DNA of 64,000 nucleotides from Cycas panzhihuaensis (taxonomy: Eukaryota; Cycadophyta). Both the position numbers and the translations under genes were made by a program. This document shows positions 33,297-45,985 of the stretch, in pieces. Location: assembly GCA_023213395.1 (NCBI GenBank), contig CM041465.1:108941741-109005740 (forward strand), given 5' to 3'. The notes under the pieces were generated by a model. That model ran no database searches, was not told the origin of the DNA, and saw only the letters and a list, made by a program, of their open reading frames with translations. Each line of letters opens with the position of its first letter. Within the stretch, counting starts at the first letter, position 1.

Positions 33297-34774
33297 TTGG
33301 GCACGGAGCCCCCTAAATTCTCAAGCAAGGCTTCATCATCTTCAAAGTAATCCACCCCATGGATGACCTTACTTTGAATAGATGAAGTGTTGGAGGAAGT
33401 AGGAGCAACGGGACTGTGGTGGTCATTAGGTTATCCAACGTCCTCAACAGACTCTAAGTGAGAGTCAAGAAGGGGCTCCTCGGAAGGAGTAAAAGGAAGT
33501 TCCTTGAAGCCATCACCTGTGGGGGGTGATGGGGAAGAAGAACCAGTGACTGGTGGGTCAGAGCGTGCAATGATATGTGTCATAAAAGGATGACTAGTCT
33601 GACGAACGGGAGGAGTTCCAGGTTGGGACCTAGAACAAGGAGGGTGTATCCTGCTAGTACAGAGGAAAGAAACAGGGTGAACAAAGCCCGCATCCTTGTC
33701 ATGGGACTTATCATCGCTAAATGAGGCAAAGTACCTGTAGCTTCTGATACCAATAGGAGCAAAGCGTATAAGACTAGGGGAAGAAGATATGGGATCTTCT
33801 TCAATGTGGGATGGATTGGGTATGCCAATGGAGTAAGCCAAGGCATGAGTAGAAGGGCCTTGGATCGCTTGGTTGGTAGGACGAGCTTATTTAACAGGTG
33901 GGCACTTGCGGGAAACAACCCTCATCTGCCCATCATGGATGAACTTAAGTTGCCCCCAGCGAGTCGAATACACGGCTCCCATCTAATCGAGTCATGGTCA
34001 ACCCAAGAGAAGATTATAGTCGACGTCAACATCAAGGACTACAATGTCAATGAGGACAGTCTTACCCTCGAGAGTGAGCAGGATCAGGACGGATCCCAAT
34101 GGGGTCTTTTGCTACCGTCGTAGCCTTGGCATCACCATGGAATAGGTTCCAAGGTAGAAATACCAAGCTCTTGCATAACACGTAAGGGCATGGCATTCAC
34201 GGAAGAACCCCTGTCAACAACGGTCCTTCGCAGGTACGCCAGTGTGTCAATGGTGACAAAGGAATGTGAAGTTCCACTGGCATTCCCTTTCACATGCAGG
34301 GGGAAGGTCTTTAGTCCCAAAAGAAATGACAGGCTCATGGCTTTAGGTAACACCCAAAGCATGGATGGGCACATCATTTGATCTTAAAGCTTCCAAAAGG
34401 AGAGTTCATTGTTCGGGACAACTCCTCAAAACATCCATCAAGGACATTCCCACAGTGACAGTATAGAGTTTGTCAATGATAGAGAAAGGCTTACCTTTCA
34501 CAGTAGGTTGGGTAAGTGCCCTTTGAAAATCATAACGACCAGGATGTACGGGAATGGCCTTGGGAAAAAGCGTCACTTCCAGAGGGGGGTTCTCCAGAAG
34601 AGGATTGGAGTGTGGGGTAAAAGAAGAGGCATCAACTGCCTCTTTAGCAGCTTGAGACAGAGTAAGGGCATATAAAGGAGTAGCCTCAAGCATTTGTATT
34701 ACCTTCTTTCCCTTATTCTGGGACTGCGAAGGTGAAGGAGAACGTCGGTGAGGGGAACGCAAAGAAGAAGACAA
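33297..34774 (-). pseudogene. RE3 protease and linker
   Basis: The block from KKVIQMLEATPLYAL (about 34700) contains PGRYDFQRALTQPT, SLMDVLRSCPEQ and the protease active site, which reads VDRGSSVNAMPL (about 34180-34220) where RE2 and RE5 have VDNGSS. The linker (GIPNPSHIEEDPISSSPSL) runs to FEDDEALLENL near 33300, where the core deletion begins. Several stops and frameshifts. Confidence 0.82.
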
Positions 34775-37029
34775 ATCCCGAACGCCCTTCCCTTTATTGC
34801 GGGAAGGACGGGAATTTGATGATCTTCCCCAGTTCCAGTTGTTTTTAGGCTGAGTATTACGATCACGTTCCCCATGCTTGGGGAACGGATCCTTATGGAC
34901 TGGTTGGTCTAGATTAGGCCTTGAAGCCTATTTGGGGGATGAGTCACATCAAGGGGCATCCCTGGGATGCTGGGCCCTACAACGTGAGTCATCATGAAAA
35001 CACTCCCCATGAATGGAACACCACTTCTTCTCAAGTGGGGAATCTGTCTTCCTTGCTTAAGAGGACTGAGCATTACCATTCCTAGGGAGGGAAGCTTGGG
35101 TAGCTTACTGAATTTGTTTGTTAGAAGTTAGTGATAAAGGAGCTTGCAGTTTAAGTTCTTTCATTATACGTTCAAATGAGCGTATAGTAGATGTAAGCGA
35201 ATCTAGGGTCTTCTCAGTTAGATGAGAAGAAGACCTAGAAGATTATTGTGGTTTGGTTTCTTTAGTTGGAGGTGGTGCCTCACGTCATTGTGAGGGCTTG
35301 AGAGGTTTCTTGAGTCAAGCCTAAATCTCAATAGCCTCAAGCGCTAAGCACTTTATAATAGCAGAGTCGCATGTAGTCGCCCCCATCTTAAGGACTTCTA
35401 CGTGGACTTCAGGGCAAAGTGCATTAACGAAGAGATCCCTCTTCAACTCCTCGGGCAAAGTAGCCTTAGTGGACTGAAGAAGGTCATGAAATCGCCACAA
35501 AAAGTCACGATTCATCTCATCGTGACCTTGTTTGAGTGATAGAAGAGATTTCATTCTACTTTGAAATGGACGAGCAACATCAAAATAATTGATAAACTCA
35601 TCCACAAGTTGTTGGAATGAGAAGATGGAATGAGCTCGAAGGTGATAAAACCACTTAAGGGCATCGCCTTATAAAGATCATGGGAATAATTTCATTAGGA
35701 TGTGATCATAGGCCCAGTAATCAATACACGCCATAGAGAAACTACGGACATGCTCCGCTGGGTCTTGTGATGAAGTTCCATCAAACTTAGGAACCTTCGG
35801 AGGATGAGGCGGTAAGTTGGTTCTTAATGCCTCAACGGATAATGGTGTTGATCTATAATCCATGAAGGGACGTGCCCTTACCTGGACCGTAGGATCAACA
35901 AATGATGTAAGAGGTAACGAGCAAGGAATGGATGAGGGTGGTAAACCCATCCCTCCTTGAGGATGCGCCCCTTGTTGAAAAGGGACTTGGGGATAAGCAC
36001 CTTGAAAGGAAGCTAGGTTTCCTTGCAAAGGCGCAGTGTAAGAGGCTACGCTGGATGGTGGAAAAGAGGGCTGTGGAACTAGGTTTTGTCTATATGAACT
36101 GCCTATAGGTAGCACAATCCCATATGGATGTAGCGAGTCCACTCCGTAAGCTGGAAGGTGGTTCCCTTTACCCGCCCCCAAGGTTGAGAGGTATAACCTA
36201 AGGGTATGTAAAAGGAAGGACCATTAGGTTAGTTTTGGGTATACGTGGGAGCAGGTCCCACATGACTAGTGGTAATAACGTTAGTAGGACCTCTAGGCCT
36301 ACTAGGAAACACATGTGCCACGTTGGGAGGTGGCACATTAGCTTGACTCGGAAAAGGTATGCTAAACCCAAGTTAGGAGAAAGACATGCCACGCAAGGGT
36401 CCTGAAGAGTTAGGACCATGATGAGGAATGGAAGGGGCAACATGCATCCCTAAGGTAGGTGTAGGGATGGAATGGGACGAATGTGTAGACACGAAAGGGT
36501 TACTCATTATGGGAGGTGTAGATGCGGATGAAGAAGGTGGGAGAGGAGTGAATGAGGAAGACGCTCCACCACGTAAGACGTCTTCAAACCATCTAGGACG
36601 CAATTGAAGACGAGTAGCTCGAAAGCACTCACTAAGAGCTTTAACCACATCAGCGGGAGGAGTATCTACATGACCATAAGAGGTAGAAGGGACCTCAAAT
36701 GAAGTAGACCCATCAAGGCCCTCCTCATAAGAATCACCAACCAGATGGTGAACCTCAAGAGAAGATAGGCCTTCTACCATATGAGTAGAAGGATGGGTGT
36801 CAAGTAGGTGATGTTGGTCACCCGGGTAGTAAATAGGATCATCACCCTCTTGGGTGAATCCCAGAATGGATGTGGGGAACTTGTGAGCTCCCAAGGCAAA
36901 TGCATGATAGGCCCAATCAGAAGGATACATTTCCATTATCGAATCTGGATCTGACATTGAAAGAAGATGATACCCAGGATCTTCTAACAATTGAGGTAAA
37001 CCACGTAAGTGACGTGAGAAACGTCGCAT
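34775..37029 (-). pseudogene. gag: RE3 gag
   Basis: Starts at ATG 37029 (MRRFSRHLRG). The first open block is 218 codons, followed by capsid homology at about 35330-35870 (GTSSQDPAEHVRSFSMACIDYWAYDHI, DEFINYFDVARPF) and a CX2HX4HX4C knuckle near 34985-35030. Stops break it into at least four blocks. Confidence 0.86.
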
Positions 37030-37172
37030 ACAAAACTTGCCAACACTTTAGAAGAAGGAAAAGATGCAAAGTGAGTGTGTTGGGGGCTGCCTAACAAAAG
37101 ATGAAGTGGAGGAGACCATTAGAAGGCAGTAATATCAACAGGAAGGGATAGGAACTAGCTCCCTTACTGGCA

Positions 37173-37192
37173 AGTCCCCAGTATGGTTGCCA
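37173..37192 (-). other. RE3 primer-binding site
   Basis: On the - strand TGGCAACCATACTGGGGACT starts one base after the LTR end. It is one base different from RE1 at position 5. Confidence 0.8.
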
Positions 37193-37193
37193 A

Positions 37194-39926
37194 TGGATGC
37201 GCATCTACAGGATAATCACCTAGTTGGGTAGGAATGACGATGATTGATATTGATATCGAGGGTGCGGGTGAAAAAACTACAAACGAAGTAAGTACCACGC
37301 AGGGCACCCCATGCACCAGAGTGCGAGTTTGGGACCTGCAGATGATATCCCACTACCTTGGAGTGGTCCTCTATCTCGAAGAGAAAAAGGGGAAGCAAAA
37401 GAGGTAGCCTAGATGGACTTAAGAGGAAGGTCCTCCCACTTTTGGATGGCTGAAAGGGGAGGAAAGGAATCCTCAAGGGTTTCCCTATGATGGAGGGAAA
37501 TGAGTGAAAAAAGGTAGGCGATAGCCTGTGATATGGCTAGGATCTTCTTGGTTATTTGACCAAGCAAATAGAGCCAAGAAAGGAGGAGGGAAGTGAGAAT
37601 GGACAACCAAACCAAAATCCCCCTTAAAGATTTAGAAGAGAGATAAGAAAGGAAATAAGAATGGGTATCACGTGTGCAAGCAAACAATACCAAGCAGGGG
37701 TGAGTTGAAAAGGGGAAAGGTAGATTTTGTAAGCCAAGGAAAAGGAAAGGGAAAATCTCCTATGGGTTCTTTTCCTATGAGAGTTGGGTGCGTGATGTAT
37801 AAATATGCAAATATAAGTAAACGATATTGTTTTCCCTTTTACCTTTATGTGTAACCTACTTAACTAAAACATAGATCTCAAATAAAAGTGTAAAAAGGAA
37901 AGCAGGGGAAAAACGAGGAAAGTACATACCTGGAAGATGTAGCGGCTGGTGGAAGACCTCACCCACATGCCACGTATGTCCTCGTCCTCCCACGGATGAT
38001 TGAGAGGCTTCGTCACCTTCCCCTTTGTGGAAAGAAAGCGAAAGGAAAGGAGCGAAAGCAAAGAGCGAAATAAAGAACCTTACCTGGATCCGAGCACTTT
38101 GCACCTTTGCAAGAACATCGCGATAACCTGCACATGCACGAACTTACCCCTTCCAAGAAGGGGTTGCAAGAGATAAACTATGTATATGCAAGTATATATA
38201 AGTGCTATCAATATTAGGGTGTTAGGAAGAAACAATTGTTGTAACAAGCTCCAAAAACCCTCTCTCAAGTAAAGCCAAATATCAAGCAAAAATGGAGTAA
38301 GGGAAGCCTCAAGATGGATAACCCTCCACTAAATTCTCCACACAGCCCGCAAGCACAACAAGATAGTGGTAAGGTTCACGAAGGATAGCCAAGAGATATC
38401 AAGAAAAGAGCAAAACGGCATTGGGGAAGTATGCAAGGCACATAGTTGCTATGGGCAGCAATCTGTTGCACAAACCCTTGCTAATGGTATTAAGGGGTAC
38501 CCAACAACAGGGAGGATGCTATGGGGGTCCAAACATGAGGCAAACAGACCTGGGATCAGTGCAGCAAGTAGCTACGTACACTGATAGTCCAGCGCTAGTC
38601 TAGGGCTCAATCTCTCCTAACAATCTCAAGAAGAGCATGGAGTAAAAGAAGAGAAGGTGGGAAGGGATTACCCTTGGAGAGAAGGACTGAAAAGGGGGGT
38701 CGCCCTGCCTTACTCTCTTCACCTAGCCTTGGGACTCTTCTCTCACTTCTCTCTTGAAGAAAATAAGTGGAGAGAAAGATGGAGACAAGGGACAACAAGC
38801 CAAGTATAATGGAAAAATGGCTTTGCAACGGTGAAACCTGAAGGAACCAAGCAAATGAGACAAGAAATAGGTCTAAAATGGGGTAACTTACCATAAAACC
38901 AGAAGGGAAAGGTTTGTAAGACCTATTGGGTAGATGTATGACAGATCTGGGCCTGCTAACAATAAGGAAGAGGGCTCCTATAAGGGTTTGTAGGAGGAAA
39001 TCCAACGAACAGTTGAAAGGGAAACTTGCTAGGCAAGTTGGAGAAGAAATTAACGCCAAAATCGCTTGATGAAACCTAGAGAGAGGCTTCCCACCATGGA
39101 AGCAAGGAGTTACAGGTGAGTCATGGCCTAGGGTGCAGGAAACGTAGGCCTACAAGTACACTTATAGCAGAAAGAGCAGGAGAGTAAGAGTTGCAACATG
39201 AATTATTGTGTTAGAGAGTAAAAAATGACCTAAGAGATCCTCAAAATGATGAGGGTTTGGATACTTATACCTATCCCAGCCCTAAGTGAATAAATAGAGC
39301 ACAAATAAAGCTGAGGTTGACGTGAGGACACGTGGTAATTCCACAGAAAAAATGAGAATTACCATGACAATTTTAAAAAATAACTGATGACAGTCGCACC
39401 ACGGTAAACTTTACAGTACCGCTAAGTTTACAGTGATGCAGGACCAGAAAGCCAGAATGGCAAATTTTTAGGTTTTGGGAGCTTTGGGAGATGATTTGAC
39501 AGGCCAGTGAGGGGCTGGCCCTCCTGTCTAGGTGGTTGAGACAGTCTAGAAAGCATATGGATAGAGGCGAGCAAATATCAATGGGCAAAGATCCCAGAAT
39601 AAGGTGCTAGGAACTTAAGGTCGATGCATGAATGGATCATACAGACCAAAAAGGGACTTGAGGTGGTGTGGAGATAGTGGAGGATTGTAGAGCACCATGG
39701 GGATGTCTACCTTGCGGAAAGGTAGGTCTCATTGGGTCATCATGGGCTCGCAATATGACCAATAGCATGAACAGGCAACAAATGCAAGGTAGTCATGCAA
39801 ATGAAGCAAGCAGCCATGCAACAAGGTAACACTTCTGCCAACCTTTCCAACGAAAGAGTGCAAGTAAAAAGGGAGAAGCATACCTAAGTTGACCTATCTG
39901 TATCCATTCCCGGTAGCCGGGAAACA
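37194..39926 (-). repeat. RE3 5' LTR (2733 bp)
   Basis: In element orientation it runs from 39926 (TGTTTCCCGG) to 37194 (GCATCCA). A TATA-like GGTATAAGTATCC lies at about 39259-39271, with the palindrome-like GGTAAAC/GCTAAGTTTA cluster at 39400-39435. Confidence 0.9.
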
Positions 39927-39931
39927 CTCTC
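39927..39931 (+). repeat. RE3 right target-site duplication
   Basis: CTCTC, identical to 25473-25477. Taking out RE3 and one copy restores the RE1 RT-RNase H reading order. Confidence 0.85.
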
Positions 39932-41678
39932 ATTTCTGCCTTGACGTTGGCATTGCCTCTCTTTGATAGACCTTTCATCCTATATACCTTGGCAACCAAT
40001 GAATCTCTGTGTACCATGTTGGCCTAGGAGGATGATTCGGGAGCGGAGAGGGTTATTTACTTCATCAGTCGCACCCTCGTGGCTATTGTACTCAACTACT
40101 CTCCTACGGATAAAGAATGTTTCTCCTTGGTATATAAAACTAAGAAGTTTAGGAATTATGTGCTTGGAAACACTACTCGGGTGATTGTTCAATCTAATCC
40201 CCTACGTTAGTTACTTACCTGACTTAACCTGATAGGTAGGACCAGCAAGTGGTCCATCCTCCTTCAGGAATTTGACCTTCACATCATTAATAGGAAATCA
40301 AAGAAAGGAATGGTAGTGGCCGAGCAGCTCACTAGCAGTCCTATTATGAACCCTTTAGACCTTCCTGTTGATGACTCTCTTCTTGATGAGCCTATCTTGG
40401 CCATTTAGGACCTCCCTCCTTATTTGCTTGCTGATAGTGAGTGGTATGGGGACATGGTGCAATATCTCACTCAACAACAATATCGCCTTAATACTAGCGA
40501 TAAAGTTAGGTCTCGTATACGGGCAACTTCCAGACAATACTTTCTTATGGGTGAGGTATTATACAAGAGATCCTTTGATGGGATCCTTCTCTACTGCATC
40601 ACCCCTAAAGAGGTGGACCAGATACTTTGTAAATGCCACCACAACATTTGTGGGGGCTACTTTGGGGGCCAATCCATGGCCCAAAGGATTCTCTATATGG
40701 GATACTATTGGTCGTCCCTCTTCAAGGACGCCCATGCTTATGCCTTGAGATGTCGGTAGTGCCAAGAGTATGCCAACATCACTCACTTGTCTTTCGAGGC
40801 ACTCCATCCCATTATATCTCCATGGCCCCTCTCCCAATGGAGGTTGGACCTCATTGGAGCCATAACCCCATCCTCTTCATTGTAGCACAAGTACATCTTG
40901 ACTACAACAATATACTTTACTAAATGGGCAGAAGCCATTCCTTTGACTACTACTCCTGGCAGCCACCTGCATTTACCAGTATATCATCTGTCACTTCGGG
41001 GTTCCCGATGTCCTGATCATGGACAACAGAACTCCCTTTTGCAACAAGGAGATAGATGAGCTTTGCGAGAAATTCTACATTTCTCATAAAACTTCCTCTC
41101 CTTACTATCCCCAGGCAAACGACCAGGTTGAATCATTCAATAAAACTCTCATAAATATCTTGAAGAAACCCATTGCCCAATCTTAAAGAGATTGGCACCT
41201 CTAGCTCCCTTCTTCCCTATGGACATATCGCACCTCTATCCATACGACTATGGGAATGACTCTGTTCTCCCTAGTTTACATAACGGAGGCAGTTCTCCCA
41301 TTGGAAGGTGAGATTTCTCCTCTATGGGTCTCTCTACAAGGTTTTGTTAACGAGGAGTCAATCCGTCAGGCTCGCCTCTTAGACCTTGAGGCCCTGGATG
41401 AGAAACGCTTGGTCGCCTACCAAGCCAACCTTGCCTCTAAGGCTAGGGCACGAAGGACTTACGATAAAAACCTTCATTCCCATCCTTTACATCTAGGGGA
41501 CCATGTCCTTAAGCTGGAATATCTCCATGATTGCCTAAACAAATTCAGACTCAAATGGGTTGGTCCTTTTATCGTCCTCAAGAGTCTTGGGAATGGCGCT
41601 TACAAGATCGCCACCCTCGAGGGCCTCAAATTTGAGAAAGTTGTGAATGGGAAATTCCTTAAGAAATTCTACATGTAA
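39932..41678 (+). pseudogene. RE1 pol RNase H and integrase
   Basis: RE1 resumes after RE3. The RNase H (about 39965-40350) reads TLAT at the first catalytic motif and AEQL at the last, where typical Ty3/gypsy copies have TDAS and ADxL. The integrase zinc finger (CHHNICGG, then CRQCQ with TAG between) is at about 40630-40765. The catalytic core is broken by frameshifts around 40960-41200, although an LIMDNRTPF segment near 41010 keeps its Asp. From 41250 the frame is open for 142 codons (MTLFSLVYITEAVLP to NGKFLKKFYM, stop 41676-41678), which is the C-terminal domain. Confidence 0.86.
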
Positions 41679-42339
41679 CTATTCCTTTTTCTATTTGCAC
41701 TCTAAAATGAGCCTAAACAACCACCCTAGGTGTGTTTCCATTCCCCCTAACCACAGGTGGAATGGCGGCTTAAGGTGACCCCTCTACTTCTTTTGGGTTC
41801 CTCCCACGGAACCTCTCATCCCCCCTTCCTCTAGGGACCCCGTCCTCCTATTTTGGGTACATTTCCCAACTAGGATGATGCGTTGGAGTGTCGTCATTCC
41901 CTTCTCATTAGCATTTCCTTTGCATATCTTGAAATGCTCCCACGTGGACATGTGTGCCAACCTATCTCCTAGCCTCACATATGCCTATCGTCGTCACTTG
42001 TGGTGATTGTGCGTGTGCCTGCTAGGTGTGTGGCCTCGCATGAAAGGAAGTGTGTGCAATTCAAGCAAATCTCATAATGCAAACCATGTGATAATTAACT
42101 CAAGCATCATGATCCAAAACTCCTCATACATGCATACACACTCTCATATATACACATACATACATGAACATAAAATATAAATACACATCATCCATCACAT
42201 GTCATCATACACATCATCATATATTAAATGGGATGCTAATGGCCCTATTTATATACATAAATAACCATCATGTGTCATATCATACAAATAGTATAGTACA
42301 TCATCTGTGGGAAGCTGAAATCCTTACAAGGAGGAGTAC
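41679..42339. other. RE1 spacer after integrase
   Basis: No gene seen. It holds the conserved AAATGAGCCTAAAC block and AT-rich ATATATACACATACATACATG-like runs at about 42140-42160, parallel to 16553-17229 of RE2. Confidence 0.45.
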
Positions 42340-43087
42340 AATCATGTGGCAACATATGGTGACTCCCTGGAGGTCTTCTGCTTTCCCCTGGTAAATCAAA
42401 ACTACACTACTCTACTCTACTGCTGCCCTACTCCTGGAGTATCATCTCCCGGTCAATGTGATCCCTCTCTTGGGGACCACATCCTTCCCAGTCTCCGTCT
42501 ATATCTCTAAGAGCTCCATGCCTCGCTCCCCTCATCTCAAGGCCTCCTCAGGATCGTCACTACTATATGAGTGTACGCCGTGCTCCGTGATGACCTCGAG
42601 GCTACTTGATCCACTAGCCAGTTGTATCTCGCCTAGATATGATCTTGATTGCTCTCCACTCCCCAGAGCCTCTCCTCTATCCCTCTGAGATGCTCCTCCA
42701 GTACCGCCATCTTAATCTGGCTCTCAGCATCTCCACCTGCTCCTCCCTAAGCTTCCAAAACCTACACTCAACCTCGCAGAGTGTCCCTCTCAACTTGAGT
42801 CTCGTCCAGCTCCCCATGAAGCCATCCTATGCGGGCCTCATGCTCTTAGGACTCTACTATCCATACATCTCTTGCCCTAACCAATGGGGTGAATGTCATT
42901 ATATGAGCCCCTATCGATCGTGGCTTCCCTCCCACCTAGATGGGAGGTTACCGCTCTGCGTAGGCCTGGGGGAACATCTCTCGGACTACTGTCTCTACTA
43001 GTCTCAGCATCTCTTCCACTCCTCTGGAGTCCAACACACCATGTATCAGTACATATAGCCATACACATCAAATAACTAAATGCTAGG
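42340..43087 (-). pseudogene. RE1 antisense-gene remnant, cut in its intron by RE4
   Basis: On the - strand this matches exon 2 of the RE2/RE5 antisense gene and the 3' part of the intron. The intron end reads TACTGATACATGG, then TTGGACTCCAG (about 43029-43054), followed by exon 2 homology to about 42400. The sequence stops at 43087 at the RE4 LTR. Exon 1, the promoter, the 3' RNase H and the 3' LTR of RE1 are therefore expected on the far side of RE4. Confidence 0.68.
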
Positions 43088-45810
43088 TGTTTCTTGGCTA
43101 CCAAGAATGGACTTGAGACAAGTCAACTCAGGTAAGCACAAGTATATACTTCTCACTTTTATCCTCACTTTCGCTTGATAGAAGTTGTTTAGAGAATTGT
43201 TTGATGCATGTTTGCTTGCCATTTGTGCGATCGCGTTGCCTTTTATGCTTGATCACATTGTTTGCACCTGTCGCACACTATTTAGCCTATGATGACCTGC
43301 CATGGGGCACTCCTCAGTGAGTCATGCACCTCATATGGCACTTAGTGACTCGCAACACCTCCACAACTCCTCAAATATTGTTGTTGGTAGCGATTCGCTC
43401 ACATCAACACTTCTGTCACCACTTTGAGCCCCTTTTTAGGTGTGATAAGACCTCTCCGAGACTTGTTTCTCTCTTTCAGCCACTTGCAAACCACCTGGGC
43501 ATGAGCTCCCAGCTTGCTAGGCCTTTGCACACCCCTCTGTTTGGCTCTAGGCCTTGGTTTTATCTTTATTTTGGCTTTTAGTCCTGCACCGCTACAAACT
43601 AAGCTATACCGCGAAGTTTGCCGTGGTACCACAAAGTTTGCCACGGTGCCACTGTCTAAATTTATTTTTTTAATCTGCCATGGCAATTCTCACTCTTTTC
43701 GTAGAATTGCCACATGGTACCTTCGATTACTCACCCCCATTGTAACCATAATCGTTCATTTAGGGTTGGGATGAGTATAAAACCCAAAAACAAATTCATT
43801 TTGCTCTCTTCTTCACTCATTTTTTCTCTCTACTCCTCTTTAGGTTTTGCAATTTCCTCCAGATCTACTCCTCTGCTCTAGCTCCTCTTCCACAGGTGCA
43901 TCTACTGTGTCTCAGGCCCTCCTCCAATGGCTCCAAGCTTCCCTTTGCAGGTCCTATCCATGGAAGGAGAATACTCTCAGCATGCCAGCAAGCAAGCTCT
44001 AGGAACTAAGAGCGGTGTCCACATTTTGCCTCCCCTTCAACCCAGGTCTGAAACGCCTTCTTGACACAAGTTTTTTCCTCTAGTTTTTGGTAGAAGAAGA
44101 CTCTCCTCTTCTACCTTACAGGTACCCTTTCAACGTCCCTTAGGGTTTCTTGTGATTTCTTTCCTTTATGAGAAGTTCTTTGGTTAATTTTTACTCCTCT
44201 CTTTTCTCTCCGGAGGAGCTTGTCTCTTTACTTGCTGTCCTGCACTATTTTTCCTCTCTTTTCCTGCAAGCCTACTTAAGGGTAGCTACATAAGAGGGTT
44301 GTATAAGGTTAGGTGAAGGGAGAAAGGCAGGATCCATTCCCTTGTTGGCCTTCTCCCCAAGGGTTTACCCTTCCCTTCCTTCCTCTTCCGCTCCGTGCCT
44401 CCTACTAGAGTTGGGTTAGGGATAGCGAGAGGCTTATCTCAGTTCTGAAGTCAGCATTGGCAAACCTCACCATGCTAGTTTCAGACCTACACCCTAGGGG
44501 TTTGGGTGTCACATAAGCCTCAAAACTCATCCTGGTTTAGTTTTAATCTTCAGCTTGCTCCAGCGTGACGATTTGCTGTCCGTAGCACCTCATCCTTTGG
44601 GTCTACCCGTGCACCATCCCGTTGGTTTGTTATCTCTTCTACTTGCCGTCTGGAACAACCATGACACTTTTGTCTTTTCCCATTGAGGCTACATAGAGGT
44701 ATTTGCGGGTAGGTTGGCCATTCTGAGGCTAACCTTCCTATCTTAGTTATTGCTTGGCGCTGCCTAGATCTGAGATTTGTTTGGTGGTTTTTGGAGTAGA
44801 GTGCATTACATTTTAGCTTGATTTATTAGCCATATTTTATATTTATATACATATTAGACGTACTTGACAGCTCCTTTTTCTGGAAGGGAGAACCCTTTTT
44901 CTTATGATTGACAGGTTCACAACGGCGAAAGCATAGAAGAGGTGGACTTCTTTGATAGGTAATCCCTTTGCTAGTGATACTTTCAGTTTCTTCCTTGTAT
45001 CCTTCTTTTTGATATTTTGCTTTCACATATCGGGGAAGGTAAGGTAGCCCCTCGTCCATTTTAGCAACCATCGCCAACTAGCCCCACACCCGCGCGGTGA
45101 ATTCGAGTGGACGAGTGCGAAAGAAGCGGAAGGGCGTGACATTTCAGCCATTCTTCACTCCTAGGTATGCCTCCTCCCTTTCTTGTCTCTTTTTGTGCTT
45201 TTGATGTCTACTTGCTAACTTTGCATGCTAAGTCACAGAAGAAACAAAAGGGAAATGAATGCATCTCTTGCATTCATAAGCTCTTTTCTTTTCGTAATCA
45301 TTTAATTCGTATGTAGATAGGACTTAGATGTGAACCACATACTCTTTAAGCCCCATCTCATCTGTACGTAAGACGATTTGTCCCTTAGTCTTGCCTTTAA
45401 TACTTCGCGTACTCTTGCTTGAGATACTACATAACAGCCTAATCCTAGTCTACATCGCTCTCCTACTTGAGCTAGGTCATCACATATCACATGCACCTAC
45501 TTGCACATTGCCTTCTCCCTCTTATGAGAAGACGCAACCTTCTAGAGTCCCCCCTCCTCTTCCTGGCCATCCAAGGGGTAGGTGGGTCTCCTCCTTTGGG
45601 GTAACCCGAGGCCTCGCCTTGCGTCCTCTTTTCAAAGATTACCCTAAGGTAATTGGGCATCATTCGTGGGTCCCGAACTCGCGCCCTGGCACACAGATGC
45701 CTTGCATAGTGTTCTTTCTTGCCATTAGGATCTTATCCATAACCTGACCACTACCATTGATAGTCTATTTCCTTCTAAGCATAGAAGACCATCCCTTAGA
45801 TGCGAATCCA
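43088..45810 (+). repeat. RE4 5' LTR (2723 bp)
   Basis: Begins TGTTTCTTGG and ends GAATCCA. A TATAAAA box is at 43776-43782, preceded by a GGTACC/AAGTTTGCC cluster (about 43600-43650). The donor-like GAAG|GTAAGG is at 45035-45044. It is close to the RE1 LTR: both carry GACAAGTC near the start, which RE2 lacks. Confidence 0.88.
43776..43782 (+). promoter_or_regulatory. RE4 LTR TATA box
   Basis: GAGTATAAAACCC after the TTTAGGGTTGGG block, equivalent to 1607-1612 in RE1. Confidence 0.6.
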
Positions 45811-45811
45811 C

Positions 45812-45831
45812 TAGCAACCATATTGGGGATC
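45812..45831 (+). other. RE4 primer-binding site, mutated
   Basis: TAGCAACCATATTGGGGATC follows the LTR; the leading TGG is TAG. The rest matches the RE3 site with a few transitions. Confidence 0.7.
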
Positions 45832-45985
45832 TGTTAGTAGGGGAGCTAGTCTCGCTTCTCTTTCTGTTGGTGCTATTGCTTTCCGGTGATCTTCCTTATT
45901 TTTCCTTTCCATTAGGCAGCCCCCAACACACGCTTCATACCCACTTTCCTCCTAACAACTTTGGTAAAGGTGTTATATGTAACAT

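Larger units (their letters stand above)
25478..39926 (-). mobile_element. RE3: internally deleted Tat-like element
   Basis: A 14.4-kb element on the - strand with both LTRs (5' copy 37194-39926, 3' copy 25478-28219), PBS, polypurine tract and a perfect 5-bp target duplication. Gag and protease remnants, the C-terminal end of integrase, the antisense gene and the 3' RNase H are present. RT, the pol RNase H and the integrase zinc finger and core are missing at one junction near 33290. The two LTRs differ visibly more than those of RE2, suggesting an older insertion; no percent identity was computed. Confidence 0.92.
876..43087 (+). mobile_element. RE1: Tat-like Ty3/gypsy LTR element, interrupted by RE2, RE3 and RE4
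   Basis: This is the outer host element. Its own sequence is 876-7168, 23711-25477 and 39932-43087. The pieces join colinearly: Gag and protease stop at 7168, the linker and RT resume at 23711, RT stops in the lysine-rich end at 25477, RNase H and integrase resume at 39932, and the antisense-gene remnant stops at 43087 inside its intron, where RE4 begins. The rest of its 3' end and its 3' LTR must lie beyond the window, to the right of RE4/RE5. It inserted into the copia fragment. The candidate left target-site copy is GAAGG at 871-875, and the right copy is not in the window. All coding parts are broken. Confidence 0.88.

Noticed and set aside
43088-45810. RE1 and RE4 as a tandem pair sharing one LTR, from unequal recombination
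   Set aside because: The sequence before 43088 is the middle of the antisense gene, not the polypurine tract and 3' region that should precede a shared LTR.
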